This document shows, piece by piece, positions 36,554 through 50,387 of a DNA stretch of 64,000 nucleotides. The position numbers were made by a program, and so were the translations under genes. The notes beneath the pieces were generated by a model. It was given only the letters and a program-made list of their open reading frames with translations, was not told where the DNA came from and ran no database searches. This DNA comes from Sipunculus nudus (Eukaryota; Annelida; Sipuncula; Golfingiida; Sipunculidae). Where the stretch lies: NCBI GenBank assembly GCA_026874595.1, contig CM049308.1, positions 37,907,027 through 37,971,026 on the forward strand, read 5' to 3'. Position 1 is the stretch's first letter; every line of letters starts with the position of its first letter.

Positions 36554-39221
36554 CTGGCATCCGCATATGGTTTTATTGATCAATCATTCTCCAGTTAATG
36601 ACTAAGTTTATATTTTCTTATAATTAAGCTATAGATATCTCTTACTCTCTTTTGAATTATATTTCATCATATTAAATATCCGCTACACGGAGACTCGGAT
36701 ATTTGTCTATTATGTGAACAAGTATCTTATGGTTAAGATAAGCAAATACGGAGACCCATTTTGTTTTTAATTGAATGTTGCATGAAACCTTTATGAAATA
36801 TAATTTAAAATAAGTAAAACTCAACAGACTAATGAAATCATCCTTGAATGTGGTGTAGTATACCTCATTATGTAATGCAAGGAAGATTCAAAAACGTTTT
36901 TTCTTTTTTCATCGTAAACAGCGGGGTTAGAGTGTGAAAGCCTCGATGCCAAAGCATTGCAGGGTGTTAATGGGCTCCGTGTGATCATTATAAACGAGGT
37001 CCAAGTGTTTTCTTCGGCGCTTGGGAGGTTATTTCGCGGCTCAGGGAACAGGGATTGACTATATAATAAATAATGGTCAATTTAGACCAGGTTTTTACGG
37101 GGCTCATTGCTGTTTCTGACACCCTGTCTATTGAATGGAATCCTTGAGTTTGTGCTGAAGAACAGTTTGCAAGTTATCTTCATTTAGATTTTGAAATAAG
37201 CCAACTTAAACATGACGAATCCAGCGGTTCCTTCTTCCAATCTCATCAAACCTCGCTTATAAGGCTCGCACACTCCAATAAGCATTATTGAAAAAAAAAA
37301 TATTCCCTGAACTTCGGTACGTTTTGAATTAAATTATCATTAAGTTTATTGATATTGATTATATCCTTAATGAAGATTATAATAATAAGTTTTAATATTA
37401 ATTGTATTACCAAGACGTTTAAGAAATAATACAAGTTTTCGACCAAACAGACGTTCTTAGGCAGTATACTAGTATCTTGACCTGCTGAATCAAGGCACTG
37501 TTCCCTGATTTACAGAGTGACTATTACTGCAGCAAACATATCAGCACTGAGGTTACTTTAATGTGGCTGAGAGTAAGGTATTCTCACGATAGGACTTGTG
37601 ACGCCCAAGTTTTAGTCTGTACACAACACGGCCAACCCCCGTAAGCGGTAATTTTTTTTAAAGACAAGTTTTAATAAGGACACGGAAATATGATAGTAAA
37701 GTGTTCTAAAAACAGTCTCAAGGTGAAAATGTCTCTGCACAGAGTTAGTTTGAAGGCCATTATACCAGTATCATCGGAGTTGAAGCCGGAGGAACACTCT
37801 TAGGATGACCGCACATATATTAAAGTATGTTTTTTTTTTTCATTCAGGGGTTTACCACCAATAGTGACCAAAGGATCGAACTAACTATGTAGAGCTATTT
37901 ACTAGGCTTGAAGCCTTGTGAAATTGAATCCACACAATATTTTGCTCAAGTAAGCACGTTATATACCAACTGGCCAATAAAGCAAGACCACGGACAAACG
38001 TTGGTCATAAATGTCACTAATAATTAAGCCATCATCTCTCGATTTTTCACATAATGAAGGGAGGAGAAATAGATAGTTAGTCGGATCCTGCGTCCCCTCA
38101 TAGGCCCTGATCATGATCATGACAACTTTATTAAACTCGTCGACGTTCAAGGTCTCTCTTCAAAAAAGAAGATTAAATGAAATCGTGAATGTTTTTGAAT
38201 ACGCAGTTGCAAGATTGATCCCTTTAAACAGAAGCTATGTGGTCGCGTATTTTTACCACATGCTTGTTTGCGAGTCATTGGGGTTCTGCATTGACTATAA
38301 ATGTTCATCAAATTTAAAATATATGAATTTAGGATGTCACGAAGAAAATGTGAAACTCTGATTATGTAATATAGAACGATCTGTAAACATTTGACTAATG
38401 GTGGCAAATTTCATTGAATTTGTACCAATTCAAAATAAGAGACAATTGAAAATCAATTTCTAAGCACGAAATTAAATCCTGGAATTACCAAATTATCCTA
38501 TTAACATCAAAATCTAATATAATAAATTGCTCGTGATTTAGTTAATTATTTAATGCCCTCTAATCCAGTTGACGTTTATTATACAGAAACGGCCAATGTT
38601 CTGTTTGCGGGCTGGCTTTCGGCTTGCGTGATGTGCCAAACGTGGACAGTACTTACATGAAAACTGCTTCTTATTGCGGATGATAAGTCGAACCATATTG
38701 GCCTGACAGACTTAAATGTGGATCTTTCACGGACCAGTGGGGGTATCTTATAAGACGTCATTACCTACCGTACTGACTACTGAACCAATACAATTACCAT
38801 ATATACTTCATTAAACTGAGCGCGGGCCAAATGTGCCGCGATTCAGTGATTGGGTGCGCTCCTCGCGGACAGGGAGTTATTACAAATCATGTTACAATCA
38901 TTCAGCTGCCCTGCACACTGACTGACTCGGTCTCTAATTTAACTCCGTAAGGAAGAAGATGGAATTGTCTCTGTAGGGGACAGGTTTCACGGTTAATGCG
39001 TATAAAATGAATGTGTAATCTACTTAGGTCATCCTGTGATCATGGTATGTAGAGAAGCCATGTATTTTCTCTGTAGGCAGTTTAACGTCAATAATATTAA
39101 TCAATAAATTTGAATAAGTATCAATAATGAATAAATGCTGTGACGATTAGTCGAATATATCGACGAATAGCCTTTTTCCATCATAACCAATCATATAAAT
39201 CGTTGGAATATTTATTTTATT

Positions 39222-39235
39222 GGGGGGGGGGGGGG
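39222..39235. repeat. Poly-G tract
   Basis: Fourteen consecutive G residues. Confidence 0.9.
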
Positions 39236-41114
39236 TATTTATGCAAAGTAGTTATCATGCAAACGCAAATTAGTTATTATGCAAACACAAAGAAGAAATA
39301 TTACATGTCCAAAGCGGACCACAAAATGGCAAGAAATCTAGCAACAGGAAGTTGATCAGCGGATATCAAACTTGGTCTTTGTATCTTTGGCCTTTCACCG
39401 TGACCGGGGTTTATAACCAGGTCAAAAGTGTACATTTGATGCGCTACCAACCGGAGCTGCAGCCACATCTCTTGATAAATAAGATTACTGTACACGGTAG
39501 CTTGATTTATTGAGTCTTAACATGGTTACTGGTCAATACGGTTCTAAACGGTCGGCCAAGGAATCGCAAGGATATAAATACGAAGTGTGCCAGAATAGAC
39601 TAGGGTCATTCAAGTGCGGAATAAGTACACAAGGAAGTAGCGCCATTTCGGACTTCTGTTGTTAGAGAGTCTACGACCAGCGTACTGGCTGTCAGAGTGC
39701 CATTTCATCCTGCAACGGGGAACGCACTTTTAGGCTTTATGAGGATGCAAAATAATTTCGTCAATTAGCAAACACCTCATGACCTACCACAACGCTGTTA
39801 CTTGACATAAAACAGGCCAATCGCTAGTTTTTTAGTATACTTTCTGACCAGAAATTTTGTTTTAACTAAGCATATTGGTAACTTATACGCGATACAGGAC
39901 AGAGACAGATTTTCTGTTTTGTTTGTGAGTTCACATGTCTTCTTTTGTGTTAATTCATCATCCGAAGCCTAATGATAAGATTGTGGGCTGTTTACCACGA
40001 TATAAATGCAACATAATTGAAGACCACTGCAACGCAATGCTCCGTCCTGCTTGTATCATGACTCAAGTTAGGCTAGCCAGCCCAATAGAATGAAAGGTAC
40101 ATGACATAGTCGAATAATAATCTATTATCTGTTGCTTTTTCTTTACAATCTTCAAAATGATTTTACTGCCAACTCTAAACACTGATGTAAATTACACTTA
40201 AATAGAATAAATTCCTAATGAACAATTCACCAGTCTTTATTCAGTTGTATACATTTTACGTGATATCGTTTAACTGCAAAATGGCGCTAATTTTAAATAG
40301 CATAATATACACATATATTATACCATATGTACAAGACGCACAACTGAAAGGGTTGTAAGTCCTGACTAAAGATAGAATATAATAGATCATCCAAAATGCT
40401 TACAGTAAAGGGGCATGTTTCAAAATAACAGTGATCGGACAGTCTAATAATTTAATTCTTATAAGTCTCCGGCTTTTTTTACAAATTAAGTATAATTCAT
40501 AATATTTATATAAAAAAATAATATATGTTCATGATGAAATACAGTCTGACCATTTAACAAATTAAAAAAAAAAGTAATGATATTAATAGACATAGTAAAA
40601 AGTGACACAAATTAAAATTGAAATTTACATTGCACCATGCGATGCGCACATGGTTGTTTTGTAATGCGCGTGTAAAGCAAGGACGGTATAAGGTCTTTCT
40701 CTTTTAGGTTTAGTTAAAGTTAAAGTTCTTAACAAGTAAGCCGTGAAGTCATACAACCGAGATAACAAGCATAAAAAAGGACGCTGGGCCCTTCTGCGCT
40801 GGTTAGATATATAGATGCATGACACCCGTGGGATTAGCTGACCGACACTGCCGCTCTGCCCTCAGTGATTACCGCCTCCTCAGAAGATTGCTATACCTTG
40901 ATGAACGAGAGTCGAGTCCTCCCAGTAGGTAAAAGTCACTAGCTGAACAGAAACTGGATGCCAGACAGAGTTGTTCCTTATACTTTTTGATGTTTTAATC
41001 ATTATAATTTGTCTTAATTGATTGAAACTAATGCTTAAGATCAGAACACGTACGCATATGGATGAAGTCTTGTGTGAATTTTTTCTTCGTCGGTTATCTC
41101 ACTTCTTCTGTTCG

Positions 41115-41118
<4 letters not shown>

Positions 41119-41164
<46 letters not shown>

Positions 41165-41287
41165 ATACACGAGCATTAAAAGATAGTTCTTTAAGAATTA
41201 ACAGAAGCATAAAACCTGATTTTAATGAATGGCCTGCTTTAAATAAATCGATTCGCATAAAGTAACGCTTTCAAGTATTCGTTAATC

Positions 41288-41336
<49 letters not shown>
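41119..41336. repeat. Two (TC)n microsatellites 130 bp apart
   Basis: TC arrays at 41119-41162 and 41293-41336 are separated by AT-rich sequence. Both are about 44 bp long and of the same strand sense. Confidence 0.95.
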
Positions 41337-41339
<3 letters not shown>

Positions 41340-42498
41340 GTATACTTAAAGAGATATATGAAGGTCTTCCCTTCGGTAGAAGTTATTCCTGAAATAAGGC
41401 CAGACGTTTGAGGTCAAAATCTCCAGATTTTGGAGAGGGGCCATTAGTTTTAAAGATGGCAACACCTTTTGTCTTCTCGGTTACTCTGGGCCTGAAGCCA
41501 TACTTTATTGCTGGTTTCCAGACCGTCGACAACCGCGTCCAGCCAACCATCATGACAAATCAGCCTGTGTTTTATTCTCCCCGGCACGCGGCAATACTTA
41601 TTTACCCGAGTGGAGCAACTGATTGCTCCCCGTGGTGTGACATTGATATTAATGTCTGTAACCCCTCCCTGGCAGATGGTTTATGGTCAATCAAAGTGAC
41701 TTGCCTTTCTGGTCATTCACAAGGCTTTAAAATAGACAGCCAGAAAATTAAATTAAATACCTGCTGACAGCCGCTCAAACTTTTGGCAGCGCCAAGTTTG
41801 TACGGAAAATTACGTTTTGCCCGAGCACGTCAGAGTTGAGTTATTAAATCATTTTCCTGTCCTGAATCAACTATCTTCCCGGACTTCAAATAATGACAGG
41901 ACGCGATCATAATGACCTTGTCGGTATGAATAGCTGGTGCTATATATCATACAAGATTATGTGATAAAACAATTATTACATCATATATTTAGTATTAATC
42001 ATGTAAGTAGCGGTTTTCACACTCTATTTCTTTAGTTATTGTTCTCTTCATTAAACTATGCATCTTAAATAAAATCTGCATTTTTATGAATGATGATAAA
42101 AGGAAAAGTGCACGCATAATTTCATTTAAAAGCTTGTAATTTTATCTTGTGGAATATTCCTGAACCTTTTTTTTGCCTTTTATAGTTGGTTTTATTTAAC
42201 AACTATTAGATTTTACATTTTCAAGTTTTATGTTTGATGATTGTGGTCGTTTCCCTTTGAAACTGAAAACTGCATATGTTTATATGAATGGATATAACTT
42301 GTTTCTCGGGATCACAATTATTTTTTAATATTTTTGGACAGCAACAGCTAACAAGGCAAGATTTTTATTGCATTTTTATTTATGATATATGTGATCAATT
42401 ATATAAATAAGATTTGTAAATAATTTTCTGGAAGTTTTTTTTGTGTTATATGAAGCGAAGAGAATAAGGTTTAAAAAAGATTTTCAATCTAGACTTAC

Positions 42499-42983
42499 CT
42501 TTCAACAGAGATCGCTACTAACGTCAAGACACTTGCAAACACAAAGACAGGCTTCGCGTAGGATAGAAAACAGCAGAGTCCGTCCAAGTTGAAGACTTGC
42601 CAGGAACAGGGAGCCACGTACTCCAAGAGCTGCAGCGGCATAACAAATATAGCCACCATAAAATCAGATAGCGCCAAGTTAGTAATATACAAGTTCGTTA
42701 CTGTCCTCATATGTTTGTGCCTTGCGACAGTCCATATAACCAGAAAATTACCACTGATAGACAGAAATATAACAAGGCTGTAGATGACGACGAAGCAAGT
42801 TTTAACCGCAAAGATCTGGGTAAAGTCGAGATACCCGTACGAAGGGAGACTGCATTCTTCAACTTTACCCCTTGGTTGGGGTACGATGTCCGTCCCGTCC
42901 GCTCCCACAATATCAGACATGTTAATTCTTGTTCGCCATGTATGGTCTGCTTCGGTGGCTTGAAATGTGCCGTTTGAGCTCAT
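42499..42983 (-). CDS. Class A peptide-type GPCR, coding exon 1 (N-terminus to TM3)
   Basis: First coding exon of a 518-residue rhodopsin-like receptor, expected in the plasma membrane and coupling an extracellular ligand, probably a neuropeptide, to G proteins. It encodes residues 1-161 plus two bases of codon 162. The N-terminus has no obvious signal peptide and carries N-glycosylation sequons at N4 (NGT) and N21 (NMS). TM1 spans about 62-86 with N79 (1.50). TM2 spans about 96-121 with the LALSD motif and D107 (2.50). TM3 starts near C137, exactly 25 residues before R162, as expected for the disulfide cysteine 3.25. The exon ends in VE plus AG, followed by a consensus donor GTAAGT at 42498-42493. 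The start is supported by A at -3 and an in-frame TAG twelve codons upstream (43019-43017). The family call is firm; the ligand is unknown. Invertebrate peptide-receptor groups (CNMamide, trissin, QRFP/NPFF-like) are only candidates. Confidence 0.93.
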
Positions 42984-43500
42984 TTTGAATCCCTCTTTAT
43001 TATAGCCAAATCGGTCCTAAGCTGATAGCGACAACGTACGTGATTTGGGGTTTGTTAAGTCATTATGAAACTGTAGACCTCCCTTGGAGAAAGTCAGATT
43101 CCACTGCCAGCAGGGCTCATTTTCTTGTGTTCTTCAGCTTAAATGTACCATATCAGCTAATGAAACTTGTATTATTCATCAAAATTCCTTAAAAGGAGGC
43201 ACTTATTCCCGTCGGAGGTCTAGACCAGCGATGGTTCAACCAGACATCTCAGAGGGAATCGTTTGATGAAATTTCTTCGGAAGATGCAGCACAAACCCGC
43301 CGACCGATTCAGCTCCTGTAGAGCGACTGATGGGTCTGCCTCTGAGGCGCGCAGCTCATCAGTGCAGCAGCGACGTCTAGTTAACGGCTGCGGCATTGAT
43401 ACGGAGAACGACACGGGGGGTCGCCTGCCGACAGCTTGCTTGGGCTGGCATTCTGTAGGCATCAATAACAAGCTTTCCAAACGTCCAGAGTTTCTGAACT
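42984..43500 (-). promoter_or_regulatory. 5' flank of receptor: likely 5' UTR or promoter-proximal sequence
   Basis: The sequence directly upstream of the receptor ATG. The part at about 43200-43450 is clearly richer in G+C and CpG than the surrounding DNA, as often seen near promoters or in 5' untranslated exons. No TATA box or convincing upstream splice junction could be fixed. A GTGAGT donor-like site on the minus strand (43609-43604) could end an untranslated exon further upstream, but this is only a possibility. Confidence 0.3.
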
Positions 43501-43504
43501 GATT

Positions 43505-44133
43505 CCCTTATCCTCTGTGCATGACAATTTACTGACAATATATCAATAGCACTGGCAAGTAGCCATGGAATTAGTAAAGCTTGTAAACAGATGGATCAAT
43601 TTTACTCACTTCAGCAAACAGGATGGACCTTTCATCTGAGAAAAATTATATAAATACATACATACACAAAATGAGGTATGAGTAGAACACAAAAAACATT
43701 AGTGTATAAAACACATTCATACCAGACCATCTGTTAGTTTCTATGCGATGCGCAGCATAGTTAATAACAAAATGTAATTCAAATGAATTTTATATTTAAT
43801 TGTATAAAATAGCACAGTGGTTGCAGGTTACATAAAGGATATATGTATGTACAACATGCTTAGTTCTTGTGATACCATAGCATGTTATGATCAGTAACAT
43901 TTTTATCGCTGACATGTATCTCAGTTGCCAACGTTGTACAGGCACATACCGGTTCCTGCCGGCGCATGCCGCAAAGGGCGACTGTGCTTATTACACAGTC
44001 TGCTACTTCTTTCCCACAATGACGTAACTAGGCATGTCCCAATGAATGATAGTATATATATCTGAACGACGTATATTTAATATATCATCTTATTTATTTT
44101 ATATGAATTGCAAGGCACCCTTCTGTGGCTCGG

Positions 44134-44174
<41 letters not shown>

Positions 44175-46975
44175 TATGTGTACGTATAGATATGTAAATG
44201 TGTCTGTGTGTTATTTGTGAAGATTTAATCAAAATTTGTTGCCATTTGAATGTAACCATACCCATCCCATAGTCCTGCAGGAGTTACATAACAAGTTTGA
44301 TAGGTTAAGTTGAACTTATCTTCACATGTGACTGTCCTCACGTATATCTCGGTTCTTATAGGGTTTCAGACCAATGAACCACCGAGACGACCGGATCATC
44401 ACATCCTGTTTATCATGTCGTTCCTTTTACGAGCCGTTTTGTCGCATCAGTTTATGTGATGCCATTACTTGACTCGAATCATCAGAGACACCTGATTTTC
44501 CTGTTGATTTTCCTTTACATTTTGTTTACCATGTTCAAATTACGTGATGACATAGCCTCCTTTTCTAAAACTGGAACTAATAGATTTATCCAAACTGACC
44601 AGCTGAACTTTATAATTATGCTCAAATGATTCACGGATAGTTTTCCTATAACTGTATCACAAATTAATATAAAGGGTATAATTGAACATGATATGTTTGC
44701 ATGTTTTATGTTTGTTGGTTAAGAGAGTTTTATGTATTCTTTTTAAATTTCACAGTAGACTACCGCAATCATCTTTCAAACCCTAATTTTTACAGTCGTT
44801 ATACCTCATACTTGTGCCATGTATGGCCGCCGATTGGTCATTGATGAGGATAAACGGCTGCCTCTTAGATGTAGCAAATATATATAACATCAAATATCTA
44901 AATTTTATCGGTTGGATTAAATCCCAGTATAGGTCGGTTCTTAAAGTTTCGTATGCCTAGCAGCTGTATGTTTTTACCCAAAGGCATAATTTCTAAAAGA
45001 TTTCAGTTTAACAAAAATGCAGAAAATCTCCATAAAACAGATCACAGATCAAACTGTACAGTAGATACCTGCTATTTTGTGATTATTTCAAATTTCTTTT
45101 ACATTTTAATGCAGTATTCTTTATATAAGTTTTTAGGAAGTTAAGGATGCTGTGTTTTATGCTATATTTTTTCTTACAACAGTTCATTGGGTTCTTAAAA
45201 TCCCAGAAATTTGCACGAATTGATTTTTTTATTACAATCCACGGAAGGCGCTATAGTCCCTATGTACAGTATTAGGGGGGCTCAGTAATGGGCGTTATCT
45301 AATTATCGTCCACGTTTTAAGTGACGTTTTAAGTGAAAGAACCCGCTACAGTGTTCTTTCTGATATTTTTTTAAAATGAATTTTAAATTTAAAATGCCAG
45401 TTTTAAGGTAGATAGAGACAGGATAGACGAAAAAACTTTTGAAATATTGTCATGTTGTTTATTATGACCTGCTAAAAAGCGGCTTACTCTTACTTAAAAT
45501 GGCGTATACTGTTTAAAGTACTGTAAAGATCTCAGGTGACAGTTAGTTTCAAGGTGGGAATCTGTCTGCGTTGAGAGTTCGGTGGCCATATCTCAGATTA
45601 CAGCTTGAGTAATATTCTTCCCGCCATGCTATCTCATGAACATGGTATTATATTCATTATTTGTCGAAAACTGCCTAACAGATACAGTATTAGAATTACC
45701 AATAATCATTTATCGAATGTATACAAGATAACTTGTTAGGCAGGGAGTCAGATGGTTTCAGATCTCGTAATCGTGTTATTAACATCAATCTAACGTGCCA
45801 TCGTCAGTGATTGGATTATGAGGGGGCTCAGACATACGGCGAGCCCATCATCTCTCACCTGTCTCCGTTCTCAGAACTGCAGTATCTGTATCGAGACAGA
45901 TGCTTGTAAGATGATAAAGATGCCTGATCAACAAGTACAAACTAGAAAATGTCAGAGATCATTCGGCGCGTATGACACCGGCATTGAGTAGGCGGAAACA
46001 TGTGTACTTGTCGTGACATCAGTCTTAATTTCTTTGGAGGTTGAGGCTTTGTTCTCAACTATTGTTCCCAAATACCGAGGAGTAATATTAAAATTTCCCA
46101 CGCTCTGTTTGATCAGCATAAATGACGTTTTCATTATTCATTACTTTTCCGGTCCACACAAGGAAAATTTTGTTTCCGCTTACATAAAAAAGCGGAGACA
46201 ATATCGTGTACTCCCGCTACCTGGTTTTTTAACGTGACGGTATGTCTGTCTATTGGCCGCATGCCGCAAGATGTATGGGGGATACGCGGGAGGATGTGTT
46301 TCCTTATTTAGACAAATAACTAAATGATTGACATGTTGTATAGTCTGTAGAATCAGATAATGCAGGACGTCGTATTCAGGAAATAAGGTTTGGTCAATGT
46401 TAATGACAATAGTCACCAAAATGTATTGTAAAACTGTAAATTATAAATTACATATTAAAGTTTAGTCTAAACTCATTGATTTAGCTTTCTTATATGTGAA
46501 TAAGTTATATTTTCCCCTGAAATTATCCACCTTATATAGGAGAATGTGCACTGCGCGTAACAGTGGTCCGCTAATGTTACTTCCCATGAGGCTGTATTGC
46601 TTGATTTTCGTTTATACAAAAATAAGATTGATGCCAGAAGATACAACAGAAATCGCGGTTTAAGATAAGATAGTTTAAATACCTTTATCAATTTGCGATA
46701 TACCAAAAAGATGTTTTGTTTCAATTTTTGTATTTGAATATTTTTCATTAATTAACGCAGGTTAAAATTAACCTCATAATTGACTCCTTCTCATTTGATG
46801 AGCATGAGGCACCTGCCTGTATAATTAAAAATAACAGAAATGAGAGACTCTACAGGCATTATATATACTGACATTATATTAAAGACAGAATCAAGCGCAC
46901 ACCTGAGAAACTAATTAATTGAGATGAAAAGTTTTCGCAGAAAATAATTCACTAGATGCGATCAACGGAACCTCC
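43505..46975. other. Unrecognised noncoding sequence upstream of the receptor
   Basis: Only a TA array (44135-44171) is recognised. Short frames at 45952-46419 occur on both strands and carry no motif. Confidence 0.4.
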
Positions 46976-47040
46976 TCGCCCCCAATCCCCACCCGCCTTT
47001 TGAAAGGCCTTCGGCAAAGTCAAAACAAAAGGCCTCACAC

Positions 47041-47125
47041 TTGACTGGTACCCCGCTCTATTATGGCTCTCTACCAATTGATCTTTGATCGGCTGAAGGC
47101 TATCATAGAGCGGGGTACCAGTCAA
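47041..47125. repeat. Perfect 21-bp inverted repeat (stem-loop)
   Basis: The left arm 47041-47061 (starts TTGACTGGTACCCCG) is the exact reverse complement of 47105-47125, with a 43-base loop. It could be a MITE remnant or a hairpin RNA precursor. Confidence 0.85.
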
Positions 47126-47351
47126 CACTCACACCTCCTAGGGAGTCTTCCGGAGCTGGCCTATATATAAAAAAACGGAACGCGGAACAGGGGCCTAATT
47201 TACCGAACGGAAAGGTAAACAGATATAAAAATTCTTATTACTTTAAAATAGATGAGGGTTGTATGACATAATTTATAGTAATAAACATATTCCAACACAG
47301 GCGATTTGTTAATATTTTATTTTATCTCTTATTCCACGTTCTGTTCGGTAT

Positions 47352-47364
47352 GTGTATATATAAT

Positions 47365-47398
<34 letters not shown>

Positions 47399-47420
47399 AA
47401 CATATATATACACATATACA
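47352..47420. repeat. (TA)n/(CATATA)n microsatellite
   Basis: TA array with CATATA interruptions. Confidence 0.9.
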
Positions 47421-47667
47421 GAGGAGTTTGTTTATTATCTAGGAATACACTTATATGTAACTTAAACTTTGCGTACTCCAGCTCCCTTAACTCTACTACA
47501 CTTTAGTGTATATGGGCATTTATCCATCCTTGTTTGAGGTTTTGGAGGATAACTCCTTTTAAGGCTTTACGGAACTTTAGGAAGAAGAAGAATTTACTGG
47601 AGATACGACATACGAAACACCACAGTATTTTTGTCGCTTCACGAGGTTAACCTTTTTCCATTTAAAT

Positions 47668-47683
47668 CCCCCCCCCCCCCCCC
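47668..47683. repeat. Poly-C tract
   Basis: Sixteen consecutive C residues. Confidence 0.9.
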
Positions 47684-47689
47684 ATTCCT

Positions 47690-49000
47690 TTCATCTAGTA
47701 CTCCCCGTCCTCAAGGAATTTCACTCAGTCTAAAAATGATTAAATTTTTCTATTACCATGAAAATATGTCAAGAGTATACGCAGCTTTGGGACTTAATTC
47801 ATTATAAAGCATTGTTCATGATAAATATATATTTCATTAAGTTTGATCCTGCAAAGATGATATTTTTTTATTTATTCATCTTGTACAATATTTCTAATTG
47901 GAATTTAAACGTGAGGTGTATGTTTGTGTGTGTGTATATATATATATATATAAATAAAAAATTTTTGCGCCCTCCCCTCCCTGGCAAACGGTTCAGTGAA
48001 TACAAAACAATCGTATGGCTTAATTGTATAAAGGCTTTGTAAACTGGTGAGTTTGCCATCCATGTGTACTTGTTGATAAGGCGTGTGAACAATTTTGATT
48101 TCTGCTTACCGTTTATTATTTTAATGATGGATAAAATTAGTTTTTGTAGTTTTTACTACAAAGAGTTTCCCATCACCTGTGGGATTGCTTTAAAATTTGT
48201 GATATAACAGTCCAGGAGGCCAGTTGTAGCAATTCTTTGTTCAACCAAGCTTCAGGCCAGACTGAAAGGAAGAAGATATAATCCTAATTGGTCTAATATA
48301 AGAATAGTGAGAGCTATGGAATATGTTAATATTTTATCAGTTTGCAAAATAAGTAAGATGTCAGAATGTATGTTACTTTGCATGCTCTTCAGCTCACGGG
48401 GGGACGTCTGGTCCATCCCATTACACGTCTTCCTCACCCTCTTATCACTGATCATTATATGTCACAAACCGAATTATCAGTCTCCCATCTGCTGCTGCAC
48501 AACATCAGTCCCAGGTTGATGGAGTTCCTAATGGTCTTCAAACATCCATTCCTGGGCTTATACGGCTTGGATGAGACCCTGATGCCTCGTTTGAAAATAA
48601 AAGTTATTTTTTTTTATATTTTGAACTTGCTGTGAAAAAGAATGTCAAGGGGATTTAGAGATAGTATTTAAGAAAAAAATTATACGGTGCAATCTGACCT
48701 GGATTTTGACGCTTTACCTTTGGTGATGGGCATATATAAATAAATACGCATCATAGAGGCTTATTATATATTTTTTTGTAAATGTTGTAAAAGAGGAATA
48801 CCCATCAAAAGCAGACTTGTCAGGTCCTGTGCGAAGATAGTAAAAAAAAAACTGATAAATGTATGTGCTAATATATATGTTTAGTCTCTTATGACTCCTT
48901 GCGACTCCTGTCTGTTTACTAAAGACAATGGCTTAGTGGATTTAGCTACAATATCAGTAAATGTATGTCAGTAATAGATATTAGTTGATAGATAATAGTA
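47690..49000. other. Unrecognised noncoding sequence
   Basis: A short GT/TA tract lies at 47925-47953. No gene is supported. Confidence 0.4.
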
Positions 49001-49010
49001 ACAGAGGAGC

Positions 49011-49333
49011 TATTAGTATTAGAAAAAGTAGTAGTGGTAGTGGTAGTAATACGAGTAGTAGAAGTAGGAGTAGTTATAGTGTTAGAAGTATTAGTAGTAG
49101 ATGATGTAGTTGTAGTACATGTGCTAGTAGCAGAAGCAATAGTAAAGCAGTTTTTGTGACAGCAATAGAAGCAATTTTTGTAGTAGTAGTACTAGTAGTA
49201 ATATAAGTAGTGATATTAGGAGTAGTATAAGTAATAGTAAGAATAAAAGTAGTGGTTGTGGTAGTAGTAGATGTAGTAGCAGTACTACGAGTAGCAGCAG
49301 TAGTGATAGTAGTGGTAGTAACAGAAGTATTTA
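49011..49333. repeat. Imperfect TAG/GTA trinucleotide field
   Basis: Over 300 bp of AGTAGTAGT-type sequence with many substitutions (GTGGTAGT, GAAGTAGG, ATAGTAAG). It is followed by a G-run at 49341-49350. Confidence 0.92.
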
Positions 49334-49354
49334 TTAAGAGGGGGGGGGGGCTAT

Positions 49355-50350
49355 TCGATTATCATATGACCTTGAACCGATCCTTATTTTATATGGAATG
49401 TTCCCTTCAATTAGGATATATGGTAAAATAAATACATCTAACAATGTATTGACATTCCCTGTCAGCATGTTTACGTTAAGGTTTTTATCATTTATTTTAA
49501 AAACTTTTAACTAAAAATCTAAGCTGGCAGTCCATTATGTATTAACACTCAGTCTTTCCGTTTATGAGCTGTTATCACTGATGAAGGCTTTCTAGTTTCA
49601 CGCTGTATCATCGTGGTTCCCTGTTACTGGCAGGCGAGCTCTCACCCTAATCTAAAGTTCTACACTGAGGATTTGAGCATTCATATCGTAAATATGTACG
49701 TTGGCACTTTCCCTGCGAGGCTATGTGTTCCCGGAGTGGGATATTACGTTTATAAAAGCTTTTTGCCAGCTTCTGTGAAGCACAGTCGCTATACCTGCCG
49801 CACAAGATCGATGAAATCAACGTTTTTAGAAATGTCGAGGGCTGCTACAACGCCTAATACTACCAAAGGATGTAATGAAATCACATTGTTTCTCGGTGTT
49901 TAGGTTTTTCATGGGGACTATTTGATTGAATTACTGCGTGGGCAGTTATGAGGAATTAAACTTGACAAAATAAGAGGTCGGCCAATATCGTGATAATAAG
50001 CTCTTCAGGACTGTGATCAATAGTTACTTAAATTTTAGATATATGGTATTCTTTCAATTCCTTAATCACGTCTAGGTCATTATGGAAATATAACAATATA
50101 ACCTGCTTTTTATATTTAAAAAATACGGGTGTATTTATCCGTTAGATTCACATAGCATTTATGTCCTGTGCAAATATATTACAAAGTCATATATACAGAA
50201 TGGTCAAACATTGACTTCAAATAACACTTAGATATATAATTTTATTAAAAAAACACGATTATGTACACGATCAAGGCAACTGAATACCCATTTATCTCCT
50301 TTTTTACCAAAACTGTTACTATAGTCTCAGGAAATGGATAAACCCCATAA
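49355..50350. other. Unrecognised noncoding sequence
   Basis: No supported feature. Confidence 0.4.
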
Positions 50351-50351
50351 T

Positions 50352-50355
<4 letters not shown>

Positions 50356-50386
<31 letters not shown>
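50356..50386 (+). repeat. Poly-A tract (31 A)
   Basis: An uninterrupted A-run. It may be the tail of a retroposed sequence on the plus strand, but no recognisable body precedes it. Confidence 0.9.

Positions 50387-50387
<1 letters not shown>

Noticed and set aside
41408-41767. 119-codon plus-strand frame in receptor intron 1
   Set aside because: Residue mix is protein-like, but no family is recognisable, and it sits between TC arrays without splice signals I could defend.
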